Source: Candidatus Nanopelagicaceae bacterium
GTDB lineage: Bacteria; Actinomycetota; Actinomycetes; Nanopelagicales; Nanopelagicaceae
DNA length: 64,000 bases
Direction: 5' to 3'
Assembly (NCBI GenBank): GCA_018883345.1
Contig: VEQG01000003.1
Location: 1-64,000, forward strand
Shown piece after piece: positions 19,092 to 29,738 of the stretch. The notes below the pieces were generated by a model, which saw nothing but the letters and a program-made list of their open reading frames with translations, was not told where the DNA came from and did not search any database. Within the stretch, counting starts at the first letter, position 1. Every line of letters starts with the position of its first letter. The translations under genes and the position numbers were made by a program.

Positions 19092-19970
19092 ATGAGCAAG
19101 CCAATCAAGCGTGAGTTCCCAAGTCGTCAGATTCCTAATTGGGTTGATGAGGGAAGTAAGCGCAATTTCCAGGATATTCGTTATGAAACCGCGGAAGGCA
19201 TTGCCAAAATCACGATTAATCGACCAGAAGTTAGAAATGCATTTCGCCCACAAACAATCATCGAATTAAAGGAAGCTTTTGATATCGCTCGTGATGATGA
19301 ACAAATTGGCGTTGTAATTTTCACCGGCGCTGGAGATGAAGCATTCTGTTCAGGTGGCGATATTAATGTCCGCGGCGATGATGGATACATTGGCGATGAC
19401 TCTGTCGGTTCCAAAGGAATTGGCCGATTAAATGTTTTAGATTTGCAAATACAAATTCGCAGAATGCCAAAACCGGTAATTGCAATGGTTGCAGGATGGG
19501 CAATTGGCGGAGGACATGTGTTGCACGTTGTCTGCGATTTAACAATTGCAGCAGAGAATGCGAAATTTGGGCAGACCGGTCCGATGGTCGGATCATTTGA
19601 TGGCGGATACGGTGCCGGATTATTGGCAAGACATGTTGGACAGAAAAAAGCACGTGAAATCTGGTTCTTAACTCGTCAATACAATGCCAAAGAAGCGCTA
19701 GATATGGGCCTTGTTAATACTGTTGTACCAATTAAAGAACTAGAAGCTGAAACAGTTCAGTGGGCGAGAGAAATGCTACAGAACTCTCCATTAGCACTTC
19801 GATTATTAAAGGCGGGCTTAAACGCTGCCGACGATGGTTTAGCAGGGGTTCAGCAATTAGCAGGCGATGCCACTTTGCTCTTTTACATGACCGAAGAAGG
19901 GCAAGAAGGTCGCGATGCGTATAAAGAGAAGCGCAAGCCAGACTTCGGAAAATTTCCAAAGCGTCCGTAA
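19092..19970 (+). CDS. menB: 1,4-dihydroxy-2-naphthoyl-CoA synthase
   Basis: Crotonase family; [35 protein letters not shown]. Confidence 0.95.
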   Translation: MSKPIKREFPSRQIPNWVDEGSKRNFQDIRYETAEGIAKITINRPEVRNAFRPQTIIELKEAFDIARDDEQIGVVIFTGAGDEAFCSGGDINVRGDDGYIGDDSVGSKGIGRLNVLDLQIQIRRMPKPVIAMVAGWAIGGGHVLHVVCDLTIAAENAKFGQTGPMVGSFDGGYGAGLLARHVGQKKAREIWFLTRQYNAKEALDMGLVNTVVPIKELEAETVQWAREMLQNSPLALRLLKAGLNAADDGLAGVQQLAGDATLLFYMTEEGQEGRDAYKEKRKPDFGKFPKRP

Positions 19971-20923
19971 TGCTTAACGAAATACTTGCAACTCTGCAGG
20001 TGCTATCTCTGCCTACGCGCACCAATTTTCGTTCCGTAACTAAACGCGAAGTCGCGCTCTTTAAAGGTCCAAGTGGCTGGGGCGAATTTTCACCTTTTCT
20101 TGAATATGGGAAAGATGAAGCCGCCTATTGGTTGGGTGCAGGGATAGAAGCTGCCTTTGGAGAATTGCCAAAATTACAGCGTGATGAAATTGAAATAAAC
20201 GCCACCTTACCTGCAGTAGATTCTCAAATAGATGTAGAAAGAATATTGAGCTGGTATCCAGGTGCGAAAGTTGTAAAGATAAAAGTTGGCGATGATTTAG
20301 AAGCGGATTTAAACCGAATTCAACATGCAATAAACTTTAATGACAATCTCAAAATTAGATTAGATGTAAATGGCGGTTGGTCAGTAAAGCAAGCCGAAGA
20401 TTCAATTGCACAAATTGTCCAAAGATTTGGACTCGAAAGATTTGAATATATCGAACAACCAGTAGCAACATTGCAAGAACTAAAAGAATTAAATTTACCC
20501 ATACCGGTTGCCGGAGATGAGGTAATTCGAAAAGCAAAAGATCCATTTTCAGTAGATCTGCAAGGTGCCGTTGATATTTTGATGTTAAAAGTTTCTCCGC
20601 TGGGAGGAATTGCACGTTCATTAGCAATCGCAAAGCATCACAATTTGCCGATAGTGGTTTCGAGTGCGTTGGAATCTGCGGTCGGTATTTCTCAAGGAAT
20701 TAAATTGGCGGCCGCTCTACCGCAATTGAATTATGCATGCGGACTAGCAACCGGAAAGTTGCTTTCAAATGATGTGGCTGAACTTCCGATAATTGCAGGT
20801 CGCATGAAGGTATCTGAAGTCCACCCAACAGGAATGTTGAATTTCCAAGCTGCCCCTGAGCGCATTACTTGGTGGAAAAATAGAATTCGCGATAGTTTTG
20901 AAGTATGGCAAGCACGGAATTAG
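19970..20923 (+). CDS. menC: o-succinylbenzoate synthase
   Basis: Enolase superfamily; KIKVGD, RLDVNGGWS, IEQPV, GDEVIR, VVSSALESAVGI. Confidence 0.92.
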   Translation: MLNEILATLQVLSLPTRTNFRSVTKREVALFKGPSGWGEFSPFLEYGKDEAAYWLGAGIEAAFGELPKLQRDEIEINATLPAVDSQIDVERILSWYPGAKVVKIKVGDDLEADLNRIQHAINFNDNLKIRLDVNGGWSVKQAEDSIAQIVQRFGLERFEYIEQPVATLQELKELNLPIPVAGDEVIRKAKDPFSVDLQGAVDILMLKVSPLGGIARSLAIAKHHNLPIVVSSALESAVGISQGIKLAAALPQLNYACGLATGKLLSNDVAELPIIAGRMKVSEVHPTGMLNFQAAPERITWWKNRIRDSFEVWQARN

Positions 20924-22374
20924 CGCAAAGAGTTATCCGTGACTTCATAGAGCATGGAATTACTGAATTTGTTTTAAGTCCAGGATCTCGAAATGCCCCA
21001 TTGGCGATCGCGCTTTATGAGGCTGAGCGCCAAGGTTTAGTCAATTTACATGTGCGAATCGATGAGCGAACTGCTGCTTTCTTTGCTTTGGGCATCATTA
21101 AGGCAACCAGAACACCTGTGGCAGTTGTCTGTACCAGCGGTACCGCGGTAGCTAATTACTACCCAGCTTTCCTAGAAGCGCATCATTCAGATCTTCCATT
21201 AATTGTTCTAAGTGCTGATCGCCCTGCACGATTACGTCAAACTGGAGCCAACCAAACTACCAATCAAATAAATCTATTTAATTGTGGAAGATTCTTTAAT
21301 GGAGATAATTACAAATTACATAAATTTGGTCCAACTCACATTAATTTAGAATTTGATGAGCCATTACTCTCTGACGCGAAAGAAGAGTGGCTAGATAATC
21401 TCTCTACCAAAGAGTTGCATGATGAAGATGCAAAAGTAGAAAACTTTGAAGTCCCCACAGGTAAAGGTTTAGTGGTAGTTGGACATGATGGAATAGATGT
21501 TTCTGAATTTGCAGATTCTTTAGGAGTTCCAGTAATTTCAGAGAATCCACTTTCATATGCAAAGGCAATACCTCATGCCTCTTTGTTCAGCGCACAACTA
21601 GATATTGATTGGGTAGTGGTAGCGGGCAGAACCACGTTATCAAGAAGTACAAACTCGTTAATTTCAAAAGCAAAGGCAGTTTTTGTAATCGATCCACGTG
21701 CCTCAAAGGTTGACCCAAAACGTTCGGCGACGAAGATTTTCAGCACCATTCCACAAATTATCGGAAGTGCAGAGAAATGGAATCTCAGTAGCGATTTAAT
21801 AAAAATTGATGGCTGGAGCGAACCGGCTGCAGCTCAATGTATTGCCGAGAATCTTCCGAATGGTTCGACTTTATATGTGGCCTCCTCACGTCCTATTAGA
21901 GATTTGGAAGCTTTTGCAGCGCCAAGAGCTGGGGTAGAGGTGTTTGCTAATCGTGGATTGGCGGGCATTGATGGCAATCTATCTACCGCTTTGGGCATTG
22001 CCAGTAAGCGTGAAAGTGCCTTTGCAGTAGTTGGAGATTTAGCATTTTTGCATGATTTAACGGCTTTAGTTAATCAAGAAAAAATCAAATTAAAGCTATT
22101 GGTTATCAACAACGATGGCGGAGGTATTTTTTCAACGCTTCCTCAAGCAGGAGTTGCAGGATTTGAAAAGATTTTTGGAACTCCACATGGTCGCGATTTG
22201 TTTGAAATTGCTAAAGCATTTGGGTTGCCTGTAACTGAAATAAATGATTTGAAGAGTTTAAAATCTTTTATATCACCACCAACTAAATTTGAGATTGCAA
22301 TTTTGCAGATGCCTGATCGTGAAAGCAATGCGGCGCTGATTAAAGATCTAGCGAAGCGCGTTAATTATCGGTAA
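20905..22374 (+). CDS. menD: 2-succinyl-5-enolpyruvyl-6-hydroxy-3-cyclohexene-1-carboxylate synthase
   Basis: ThDP enzyme; SPGSRNAPLAIALYEAE; GDLAFLHDLTAL..NNDGGGIF. Confidence 0.94.
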   Translation: MASTELAQRVIRDFIEHGITEFVLSPGSRNAPLAIALYEAERQGLVNLHVRIDERTAAFFALGIIKATRTPVAVVCTSGTAVANYYPAFLEAHHSDLPLIVLSADRPARLRQTGANQTTNQINLFNCGRFFNGDNYKLHKFGPTHINLEFDEPLLSDAKEEWLDNLSTKELHDEDAKVENFEVPTGKGLVVVGHDGIDVSEFADSLGVPVISENPLSYAKAIPHASLFSAQLDIDWVVVAGRTTLSRSTNSLISKAKAVFVIDPRASKVDPKRSATKIFSTIPQIIGSAEKWNLSSDLIKIDGWSEPAAAQCIAENLPNGSTLYVASSRPIRDLEAFAAPRAGVEVFANRGLAGIDGNLSTALGIASKRESAFAVVGDLAFLHDLTALVNQEKIKLKLLVINNDGGGIFSTLPQAGVAGFEKIFGTPHGRDLFEIAKAFGLPVTEINDLKSLKSFISPPTKFEIAILQMPDRESNAALIKDLAKRVNYR

Positions 22375-23610
22375 AAATTTGGCTTGACTCTCCGCAACTT
22401 CTCTATTTGCATCCGAGCCAGCGACAATTCCACATCCAGCAAAAGCGTGAACTTCTTTTCCGTTGATATAACCGCAACGAAGTGCAATACCAAGTTCGCC
22501 ATCTCCTTTGGCGTCAATCCAACCAATTGGTCCGGCATATCGTCTGCGGTTGATGCCTTCAATTCGCTTAATTAAGTCCGCAGCTTTAGAAGTAGGTGTG
22601 CCACAAACTGCGGCAGATGGATGTAATTTTGAGATTAGGGCGAAGATGTCTACTACTTTATGGGTATTTTTAATCGCACCTGTGACATCGGTGGCTAAGT
22701 GCATAACATTGGATAGATGCAAGACAAACGGGGCATCAGGAACATTTGTAGAAGAACAAAATGGCGCTAGCGCTTCTGCTACAGATCGAACCGCATATTC
22801 ATGTTCTTCCAAATCTTTTGATGAGCGAGCCAGTGATGCAGCAAGCGCTAAATCTTTATCGTCATCGCCAGTTTTGCTGATGGTTCCTGCTAGTACACGC
22901 GAAACCACCATTGAATTATTTAGACGAATTAGTAGCTCAGGAGTGGCGCCAATTAAGCCATTATTCGAATAGACCCAAGTGCCTGGATATTCACGAGCTA
23001 GATTGCGAAGCACGGAACGTACATCAATTTCACTTTCGGAATCAGCAGTGATTTCTCTAGCCAAAACCACTTTATCTAAAGAATCTTCTTGAATTTCAGA
23101 AACTGCAGTTAGAACTTTGGCTTTCCAGGTATCAATATCGCTCTCACGCCATTTAATCTTGGGAATTGAATTAGCAACGGCTCTCTCAATTAATTTTGGC
23201 TGATTACTTTTTCCAAACCACGTAATCCAAGTTGATTGATTACGTGTACCAACAATTACCTCTGGAATCACTAGTTCGCTCTCTTCATTTTCATCAAAAG
23301 CGAAAGAGGCAAATAAAACCGGACCAGTTCCGGGACCATGTACTTCATTGTTAATTTCAAATGTATCTAAATGTTTATGCCACCAATTTCTGGCATCTTC
23401 AAAACGATTTGGCCCTTTAACAGTGGTAGATGCATAAATACCCCAGCCAACTAAACCTTCACCATTTCTAACCCAGGTATAAGGATTTTGATCAGGCAGT
23501 AATTCCAATAATGGAAGATGCGCACCTAATCTGGAGGTATTTACAAGAGTGCTAATTTGAGCGACCAACAACCTTCCATAGTGCTGGAAGTGAAGTTCCA
23601 GCAATAACAA
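22348..23610 (-). CDS. menF: isochorismate synthase (5' end uncertain)
   Basis: Chorismate-binding family; LHPSAAVCGTPTSKA, GPIGWID, GCGIVAGSDANREVAES; ORF start overlaps bioY 3' end, so real start may be further in. Confidence 0.9.
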   Translation of the reverse strand: MLLLELHFQHYGRLLVAQISTLVNTSRLGAHLPLLELLPDQNPYTWVRNGEGLVGWGIYASTTVKGPNRFEDARNWWHKHLDTFEINNEVHGPGTGPVLFASFAFDENEESELVIPEVIVGTRNQSTWITWFGKSNQPKLIERAVANSIPKIKWRESDIDTWKAKVLTAVSEIQEDSLDKVVLAREITADSESEIDVRSVLRNLAREYPGTWVYSNNGLIGATPELLIRLNNSMVVSRVLAGTISKTGDDDKDLALAASLARSSKDLEEHEYAVRSVAEALAPFCSSTNVPDAPFVLHLSNVMHLATDVTGAIKNTHKVVDIFALISKLHPSAAVCGTPTSKAADLIKRIEGINRRRYAGPIGWIDAKGDGELGIALRCGYINGKEVHAFAGCGIVAGSDANREVAESQAKFLPIINALR

Positions 23611-24136
23611 TCTTTAGAATCTCACCGAAAATAAATGGTGTAAGTCCAGCGCTAAATGTCCAAGCCCAATCTTTGCCAGTGTATTCATGTAACCAAATTA
23701 GACCGAATGTAAAGATGATGACATTTCCAATAAACATCGTAGTTATTGCTGATAAAAAGCGTTGATCCCACTTACGTCCAGCTAGTGCACCAAGTACCCA
23801 AGAAGCAATCAACATACCTACTAAATAACCACCAGTTGGTCCTATTAATCTTTCGATTCCGTGGCCTTGATTTGCAAATACTGGAGCGCCTGCAAGCCCG
23901 ATTAATAAATAGAGCGCAAATGTTGCTGCACCTAAATTTGCACCATAAGCAGTAGCTAATAAGAGCACGCCAAGTGTCTGGCCAGTAACTGGCACCGGTG
24001 AGCCTGGCACTGGAATTACTACCTGCGCGAGCGCTGCTAGAAAGAGTGCGCCACCGAAGACGAGTAGCCCTTTAGAAATTGCAGTAGTTCTAGGCAATAC
24101 CGTTGCTGAAAGGTTTGAAGGTGTAACTGTGGACAT
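23552..24136 (-). CDS. bioY: biotin transporter BioY
   Basis: PVPVTGQTLGVLLLATAYG; GPTGGYLVGM. Confidence 0.93.
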   Translation of the reverse strand: MSTVTPSNLSATVLPRTTAISKGLLVFGGALFLAALAQVVIPVPGSPVPVTGQTLGVLLLATAYGANLGAATFALYLLIGLAGAPVFANQGHGIERLIGPTGGYLVGMLIASWVLGALAGRKWDQRFLSAITTMFIGNVIIFTFGLIWLHEYTGKDWAWTFSAGLTPFIFGEILKIVIAGTSLPALWKVVGRSN

Positions 24137-24142
24137 TTAGAA

Positions 24143-24148
24143 AGTGTA
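24143..24148 (-). promoter_or_regulatory. putative leaderless -10 (TACACT, 6 nt before bioY ATG)
   Basis: TACACT-ttctaa-ATG on reverse strand. Confidence 0.6.
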
Positions 24149-24178
24149 TAGCGTGAAGTGAAACCATAAAAAATAGGG

Positions 24179-24184
24179 CAGAAT
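24179..24184 (+). promoter_or_regulatory. putative leaderless -10 (CAGAAT, 7 nt before ATG 24192)
   Basis: CAGAAT-gggctcc-ATG, same layout as gltA. Confidence 0.5.
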
Positions 24185-24191
24185 GGGCTCC

Positions 24192-24887
24192 ATGTCACGC
24201 GCAAATATGGATAAGAATCCAGATGAAGTCGCTGCAATGTTTGATGGCGTCGCAAAGCGCTATGACTTGGTAAATGATCTTTTGAGTTTGGGCCAGACTA
24301 AATCTTGGCGCAGAAAAACCACCGCAATCATCGGGCCAAAAGCTGGAATGGAAATTTTAGATTTAGCAGCTGGCACAGGTTCTTCTTCAGTTCCATTGGC
24401 ACAAGCCGGTGCAAAGGTAATTCCAGCTGATTTTTCCGAAGGCATGTTGGAAGCCGGTCGCAAACGCCATCCACATTTACCTTTCACAAAAGCTGATGCG
24501 CTAAACCTGCCATTTGAAGCAAAGCGTTTCGATGTTGTGACCATCTCCTTTGGTCTTCGAAATACCGTTGATTTTGATAAGGCGCTCGCAGAGATGTTGA
24601 AGGTGACCAAGCCAGGGGGAAGATTGGTGGTCTGCGAATTTAGCCAGCCAACCTGGAAGCCATTTCGAATCCTCTACCTGAACTACCTAATGAAGGCCCT
24701 ACCAAAAATCGCAAAATGGACCAGCTCCAACCCGGATGCCTACATCTATTTAGCCGAATCCATCAGGGCTTGGCCAGATCAGGCGGCCTTAGCGGCTCGA
24801 ATTGAGGCGGCAGGCTGGGTTGGCGCCCGTTGGAAGAACCTGACCTTCGGAATTGTTTCAGTTCACAGCGCTAGCGCTCCCGTTTAG
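24192..24887 (+). CDS. menG: demethylmenaquinone methyltransferase (UbiE/MenG); start moved from 24183
   Basis: DGVAKRYDLVNDLLSLGQTKSWRR; LDLAAGTGSSS; KPGGRLVVCEFSQP. Confidence 0.92.
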   Translation: MSRANMDKNPDEVAAMFDGVAKRYDLVNDLLSLGQTKSWRRKTTAIIGPKAGMEILDLAAGTGSSSVPLAQAGAKVIPADFSEGMLEAGRKRHPHLPFTKADALNLPFEAKRFDVVTISFGLRNTVDFDKALAEMLKVTKPGGRLVVCEFSQPTWKPFRILYLNYLMKALPKIAKWTSSNPDAYIYLAESIRAWPDQAALAARIEAAGWVGARWKNLTFGIVSVHSASAPV

Positions 24888-24911
24888 TTTCTCGTATTCG
24901 TGGCCCACGCT

Positions 24912-24917
24912 TAGGAT
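24912..24917 (+). promoter_or_regulatory. putative leaderless -10 (TAGGAT, 6 nt before nuoA GTG)
   Basis: TAGGAT-tacagc-GTG. Confidence 0.6.
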
Positions 24918-24923
24918 TACAGC

Positions 24924-25283
24924 GTGAATCCATACGTGCCAATTCTGGTTATCGGTGCCATCGGACTCGGCTTCGCAGTATTTTCAGTAGCCGTAGCTGC
25001 CATCACTGGACCAAAGAGATACAACCGAGCAAAGCTAGATGCATACGAATGCGGTATCGAACCTTCACCGCAAGCCGCAGAAGGTGGGCGCTTCCCAGTT
25101 AAGTACTTCTTAACTGCGATGCTATTCATTATTTTCGATATTGAAATTGTCTTCTTGTATCCATGGGCAGTTACATTCGATCAGCTTGGTTTATTTGGAC
25201 TCGTAGAAATGATTCTCTTCATCGGAACCGTGTTTGTTGCATATACGTATGTGTGGCGCCGCGGTGGATTGGAATGGGACTAA
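24924..25283 (+). CDS. nuoA: NADH-quinone oxidoreductase subunit A
   Basis: YECGIEPSPQAAEGGRFPVKYFLTAMLFIIFDIEIVFLYPWA. Confidence 0.96.
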   Translation: MNPYVPILVIGAIGLGFAVFSVAVAAITGPKRYNRAKLDAYECGIEPSPQAAEGGRFPVKYFLTAMLFIIFDIEIVFLYPWAVTFDQLGLFGLVEMILFIGTVFVAYTYVWRRGGLEWD

Positions 25284-25286
25284 CAA

Positions 25287-25844
25287 GTGGGCTTAGAAGA
25301 AAAATTACCTTCAGGCTTTTTACTAACCACCGTTGAAGGACTTGCAAATTACATGCGCAAGTCATCGGTTTGGCCTGCGACCTTTGGTCTTGCATGTTGT
25401 GCAATCGAAATGATGGCGGTTGGTTCGGCTGCAAAATATGACATTTCACGTTTCGGTATGGAACGTTTCTCTGCAACACCTCGTCAAGCAGATTTGATGA
25501 TTGTTGCGGGTCGTCTTTCTAACAAGATGGCGCCAGTACTTCGCCAGATTTACGATCAAATGCCAAATCCAAAATGGGTTATTGCAATGGGCGCATGTGC
25601 ATCTTCTGGTGGAATGTTCAATAACTATGCAATCGTGCAAGGCGTCGACCACGTAGTGCCTGTAGATATTTATTTGCCAGGCTGTCCACCTCGCCCTGAA
25701 ATGTTGCTCGATGCAATTTTGAAATTGCACGAAAAGATTGGCGAATCAAAACTTGGCGTAAATCGCGCTGAAGTAATCAGAGAAGTTGAGGCTGCAGCGA
25801 TGGCTGCAATTCCTACTCAGGCACAGAAAGGACTTCTGGCGTGA
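25287..25844 (+). CDS. nuoB: NADH-quinone oxidoreductase subunit B
   Basis: [27 protein letters not shown]. Confidence 0.97.
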   Translation: MGLEEKLPSGFLLTTVEGLANYMRKSSVWPATFGLACCAIEMMAVGSAAKYDISRFGMERFSATPRQADLMIVAGRLSNKMAPVLRQIYDQMPNPKWVIAMGACASSGGMFNNYAIVQGVDHVVPVDIYLPGCPPRPEMLLDAILKLHEKIGESKLGVNRAEVIREVEAAAMAAIPTQAQKGLLA

Positions 25845-26473
25845 GCGAAGATAAAGGAATGTTTGGTGTTCAAGGCACCGGAGATACTTCTGGTTATGGC
25901 GGTTTAGAGCGAATTCAAGTTACGCCAGGCTCTTCAGAACGACCATATGGCAGCTACTTTGATGAAGTTGCAGATGATTTAGAGCGTGCATATCCTGAAT
26001 TTTCAGATGCCATTGAAAAGGTTGTGGTTGATCGCGGCGAACTAACTCTTCATGTAAAGCGCGAAAAGTTAGTCGATGTTGCTCGAGTACTTCGCGATAA
26101 ATTGTTATTTGAAATGTGCATGGGTGTTAATGGAGTGCACTATCCAAATGAAACCGGTCGCGAACTTCATGCGATTTATCCATTGCTATCGATTACAAAC
26201 AATCGCCGAGTTCGAATAGAAGTAGCTTGCCCAGATTCTGATCCACACATTCCTTCACTTGTAGAAATATGGGCGGGAAACAATTGGCACGAACGCGAAA
26301 CTTTTGACATGTTCGGAATTATTTTTGACGGACATCCTGCGCTGACTCGAATTTTGATGCCAGATGATTGGCAAGGTCATCCTCAAAGAAAAGATTATGC
26401 ACTTAATGGAATTAATGTTGAGTACAAAGGTGCATCTACACCAGCTCCGGATAATCGAAGGGCGTACAAATAA
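25841..26473 (+). CDS. nuoC: NADH-quinone oxidoreductase subunit C
   Basis: [37 protein letters not shown]. Confidence 0.96.
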   Translation: MSEDKGMFGVQGTGDTSGYGGLERIQVTPGSSERPYGSYFDEVADDLERAYPEFSDAIEKVVVDRGELTLHVKREKLVDVARVLRDKLLFEMCMGVNGVHYPNETGRELHAIYPLLSITNNRRVRIEVACPDSDPHIPSLVEIWAGNNWHERETFDMFGIIFDGHPALTRILMPDDWQGHPQRKDYALNGINVEYKGASTPAPDNRRAYK

Positions 26474-27811
26474 ATGACAACATTTGATCCATACGCTTCG
26501 TCGCGCGAAACTACTGAAGGAACTGTTTATTCAGTTACCGGCGGTGACTGGAATGAATTAACGGCCGAAATTGGTTCTCAAAAAGAAGAGAAGATTGTTG
26601 TAAACATGGGACCGCAGCACCCATCAACGCATGGTGTGCTTCGATTAGTTCTCGAACTTGAAGGCGAGACTGTTTCTGAAATTCGTTGTGGAATTGGATA
26701 TCTACATACTGGCATCGAAAAGAACACCGAGTATCGCACTTGGACTCAAGGAACCACTTTCGTTACTCGTATGGATTATTTATCTCCATTATTCAACGAA
26801 ACTGCATATTGCTTGGGTGTTGAGAAACTCTTAAATATCACTGATCAAATTCCAGAGCGCGCCTCTGTAATTCGAGTAATGATGATGGAACTAAATCGCA
26901 TCTCATCACATATGGTTGCTTTAGGCACTGGCGCTCTTGAATTAGGTGCAATGGCCCCTATGTTTAACGCTTTCCGTGAGCGCGAAAAGGTATTAAGCAC
27001 CTTCGAACGGATTACCGGTCTGCGTATGAATATGGCGTATATCCGTCCAGGTGGAGTACAACAAGATTTGCCAGCAGGCACAGTTCAGTATGTTCGTGAC
27101 TTGGTAAAAGATTTACGTATTCATCTAAAAGATAACTCTGATCTTTTGGTTGGAAATACCATTTGGATGAAGCGCACCGAAGGAATTGGATATTTAGATT
27201 TAGCAGGCTGCACCACACTTGGTGTTACCGGACCAATTCTTCGCTCTGCCGGACTTCCTTGGGATTTGCGTAAAGCACAACCATATTGCGGCTACGAAAA
27301 TTACGATTTCGATGTGGTTACTGCAGATACTGCTGATGTCTACGGTCGTTTCTTGGTTCGTGTTAATGAATTAGAGCAATCACTTCGAATCATCGAACAA
27401 GCTTGCGATAAGTTAGACAAACTAGATGGAGCACCAGTTATGGTGGCAGATAAGAAAATTGCTTGGCCAGCACAACTAGCAGTTGGTGCGGATGGAATGG
27501 GTAATTCTCTAAACCATATTCGCGAAATCATGGGTTCATCTATGGAATCTTTGATTCATCACTTTAAGTTAGTTACCGAAGGTTTCCGCGTTCCAGCAGG
27601 TCAGGCTTATGCAGCGGTGGAATCACCTCGCGGCGAACTTGGCGCATATGTAGTTTCTGATGGCGGAACCCGTCCTTACCGTGTTCATTTCCGTGAACCA
27701 TCATTTAACAATCTGCAATCAACATCAGCGATGTGTGAAGGCTCTATGGTCGCCGACATCATTGGCGCTGTTGCATCAATCGATCCAGTTATGGGAGGTG
27801 TTGATCGCTAA
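26474..27811 (+). CDS. nuoD: NADH-quinone oxidoreductase subunit D
   Basis: [33 protein letters not shown]-terminal [10 protein letters not shown]. Confidence 0.97.
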   Translation: MTTFDPYASSRETTEGTVYSVTGGDWNELTAEIGSQKEEKIVVNMGPQHPSTHGVLRLVLELEGETVSEIRCGIGYLHTGIEKNTEYRTWTQGTTFVTRMDYLSPLFNETAYCLGVEKLLNITDQIPERASVIRVMMMELNRISSHMVALGTGALELGAMAPMFNAFREREKVLSTFERITGLRMNMAYIRPGGVQQDLPAGTVQYVRDLVKDLRIHLKDNSDLLVGNTIWMKRTEGIGYLDLAGCTTLGVTGPILRSAGLPWDLRKAQPYCGYENYDFDVVTADTADVYGRFLVRVNELEQSLRIIEQACDKLDKLDGAPVMVADKKIAWPAQLAVGADGMGNSLNHIREIMGSSMESLIHHFKLVTEGFRVPAGQAYAAVESPRGELGAYVVSDGGTRPYRVHFREPSFNNLQSTSAMCEGSMVADIIGAVASIDPVMGGVDR

Positions 27812-28434
27812 TGTTCAATGACCAAGATCTTGCAGTAATGGATTCAATAATTTCTCGTTACCCACGTAAGCGCTCTGCCATCATGCCGCTTCTGCATTAT
27901 GTGCAATCAAAAGCCGGTTATGTAACCAATGAAGGCATCGAATTAATTGCACAGAAATTAGAGATTGAAAGTGCAGAAGTAACTGCAGTTTCAACCTTCT
28001 ATACGCAGTATTTAACGCATCCTGCCGGCGAATATCACGTTGGTGTATGCATCAACACTCTTTGTGCGGTTATGGGTGGAGATGCAATTTGGGAGAGCGT
28101 TACCGAACATCTCGGTATTGGTAATCATGAAGTTACTGCGGATGGAAAAGTTTCACTCGAAAGAATTGAGTGCAACGCAGCTTGTGATTATGCGCCAGTT
28201 GTTATGGCTAACTGGGAGTTCTACGACAACATGACTCCGCAGAAAACTAAAGATTTAGTTGATGGCGCACGAAATGGAAATCCACCAGCGCCAACACGTG
28301 GTCCAAAGAAGCTGCCTACCTTCAAAGAGAACTCAAGAGTTCTTGCAGGTCTTGATGATGGATTAGCAAACGAAGGCGTATCTGCGGGAGAAGCAACTTT
28401 GCTCGGTCTGAAATTAAGCAAGGAGGGCAAATAA
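27811..28434 (+). CDS. nuoE: NADH-quinone oxidoreductase subunit E
   Basis: STFYTQYLTHPAGEYHVGVCINTLC; ECNAACDYAPVVMAN 2Fe-2S ligands. Confidence 0.95.
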   Translation: MFNDQDLAVMDSIISRYPRKRSAIMPLLHYVQSKAGYVTNEGIELIAQKLEIESAEVTAVSTFYTQYLTHPAGEYHVGVCINTLCAVMGGDAIWESVTEHLGIGNHEVTADGKVSLERIECNAACDYAPVVMANWEFYDNMTPQKTKDLVDGARNGNPPAPTRGPKKLPTFKENSRVLAGLDDGLANEGVSAGEATLLGLKLSKEGK

Positions 28435-29738
28435 TGTTAAAGCCAGTTTTATCTGCTCACTGGGATGAAAGTGATTCATACACAATTGATGGCTACAAGC
28501 GTCATGGTGGTTATGAAGCTGCAAAGAAAGCGTTGGCAATGGATGCCGATGCCGTTATTCAATTAGTAAAAGATTCTGGATTGCGCGGCCGCGGTGGCGC
28601 AGGTTTCCCAACCGGTATGAAGTGGGGATTCATTCCGCAGAACGATGGCAAAGAACATTACTTAGTTGTTAATGCTGACGAATCAGAACCAGGTACCTGT
28701 AAAGACATGCCATTGCTAATGGCTAATCCACATGTGCTTATTGAAGGAATGATCATTGCTTCTTATGCAATTCGCGCAAAGCATGCATTCGTTTATCTTC
28801 GCGGCGAAGTTGCGCACGTTGCTCGTCGTGTAAATGCAGCAATTGCAGATGCATACAAAGCAGGCTTTTTAGGCAAGAATATTTTTGGAACCGGCGTTGA
28901 TCTAGAACTAACCCTTCACATTGGCGCAGGTGCATATATCTGTGGTGAAGAAACTGCATTGCTAGATTCGCTTGAAGGCTTCCGTGGTCAACCACGCCTT
29001 CGCCCACCATTTCCCGCAATAGCTGGTCTGTATGCACGACCAACAGTGGTTAATAACGTTGAATCTATTGCTTCAGTGCCGGCAATTGTGGCAAATGGCG
29101 CAGATTGGTATCAGCAATTCGGAACTGAAAAATCAAAGGGCATGACCCTTTATTCACTTTCCGGTCACGTAACAAACCCTGGTCAATTTGAAGCACCACT
29201 TGGAATTACTTTGCGTCAACTACTTGATATGTCTGGCGGAATTCGCGCTGGACATAAGTTGAAGTTCTGGACACCTGGTGGTTCTTCGACGCCAATGTTT
29301 ACTGACGAACATTTAGATGTTCCGTTGGATTATGAAGGCGTTGGTGCCGCAGGTTCAATGCTTGGCACTAAAGCACTTCAAATTTTTGATGAAACCACTT
29401 GCGTGGTGCGTGCCGTACTTCGTTGGGTTGAGTTCTACAAACATGAATCATGCGGAAAGTGCACACCATGTCGTGAAGGCACCTGGTGGTTAGTTCAGGC
29501 CATGAAAGATATGGAAACTGGAAAAGCAACTGAAGCTGATTTGGACAAATTGTTAGATCTTTGCGACAACATTATGGGTCGTTCTTTCTGTGCACTTGCA
29601 GATGGTGCAGTTAGTCCAGTTGCATCTTCAATTAAATATTTCCGTGATGAATACATCGCACACATTACAAATAAGGGTTGCCCATTTGACCCAGTTGCAT
29701 CAACGCTATTTGCAGTCAGTTCACAGGAGAACGCATGA
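28434..29738 (+). CDS. nuoF: NADH-quinone oxidoreductase subunit F
   Basis: [33 protein letters not shown]. Confidence 0.97.
   Translation: MLKPVLSAHWDESDSYTIDGYKRHGGYEAAKKALAMDADAVIQLVKDSGLRGRGGAGFPTGMKWGFIPQNDGKEHYLVVNADESEPGTCKDMPLLMANPHVLIEGMIIASYAIRAKHAFVYLRGEVAHVARRVNAAIADAYKAGFLGKNIFGTGVDLELTLHIGAGAYICGEETALLDSLEGFRGQPRLRPPFPAIAGLYARPTVVNNVESIASVPAIVANGADWYQQFGTEKSKGMTLYSLSGHVTNPGQFEAPLGITLRQLLDMSGGIRAGHKLKFWTPGGSSTPMFTDEHLDVPLDYEGVGAAGSMLGTKALQIFDETTCVVRAVLRWVEFYKHESCGKCTPCREGTWWLVQAMKDMETGKATEADLDKLLDLCDNIMGRSFCALADGAVSPVASSIKYFRDEYIAHITNKGCPFDPVASTLFAVSSQENA

Noticed and set aside
23552-23610. 59-nt in-frame overlap of menF with bioY as a real dual-coding region
   Set aside because: The extra menF N-terminus (MLLLELHFQHYGRLLV) does not look like the family; a non-ATG start further in is more likely.
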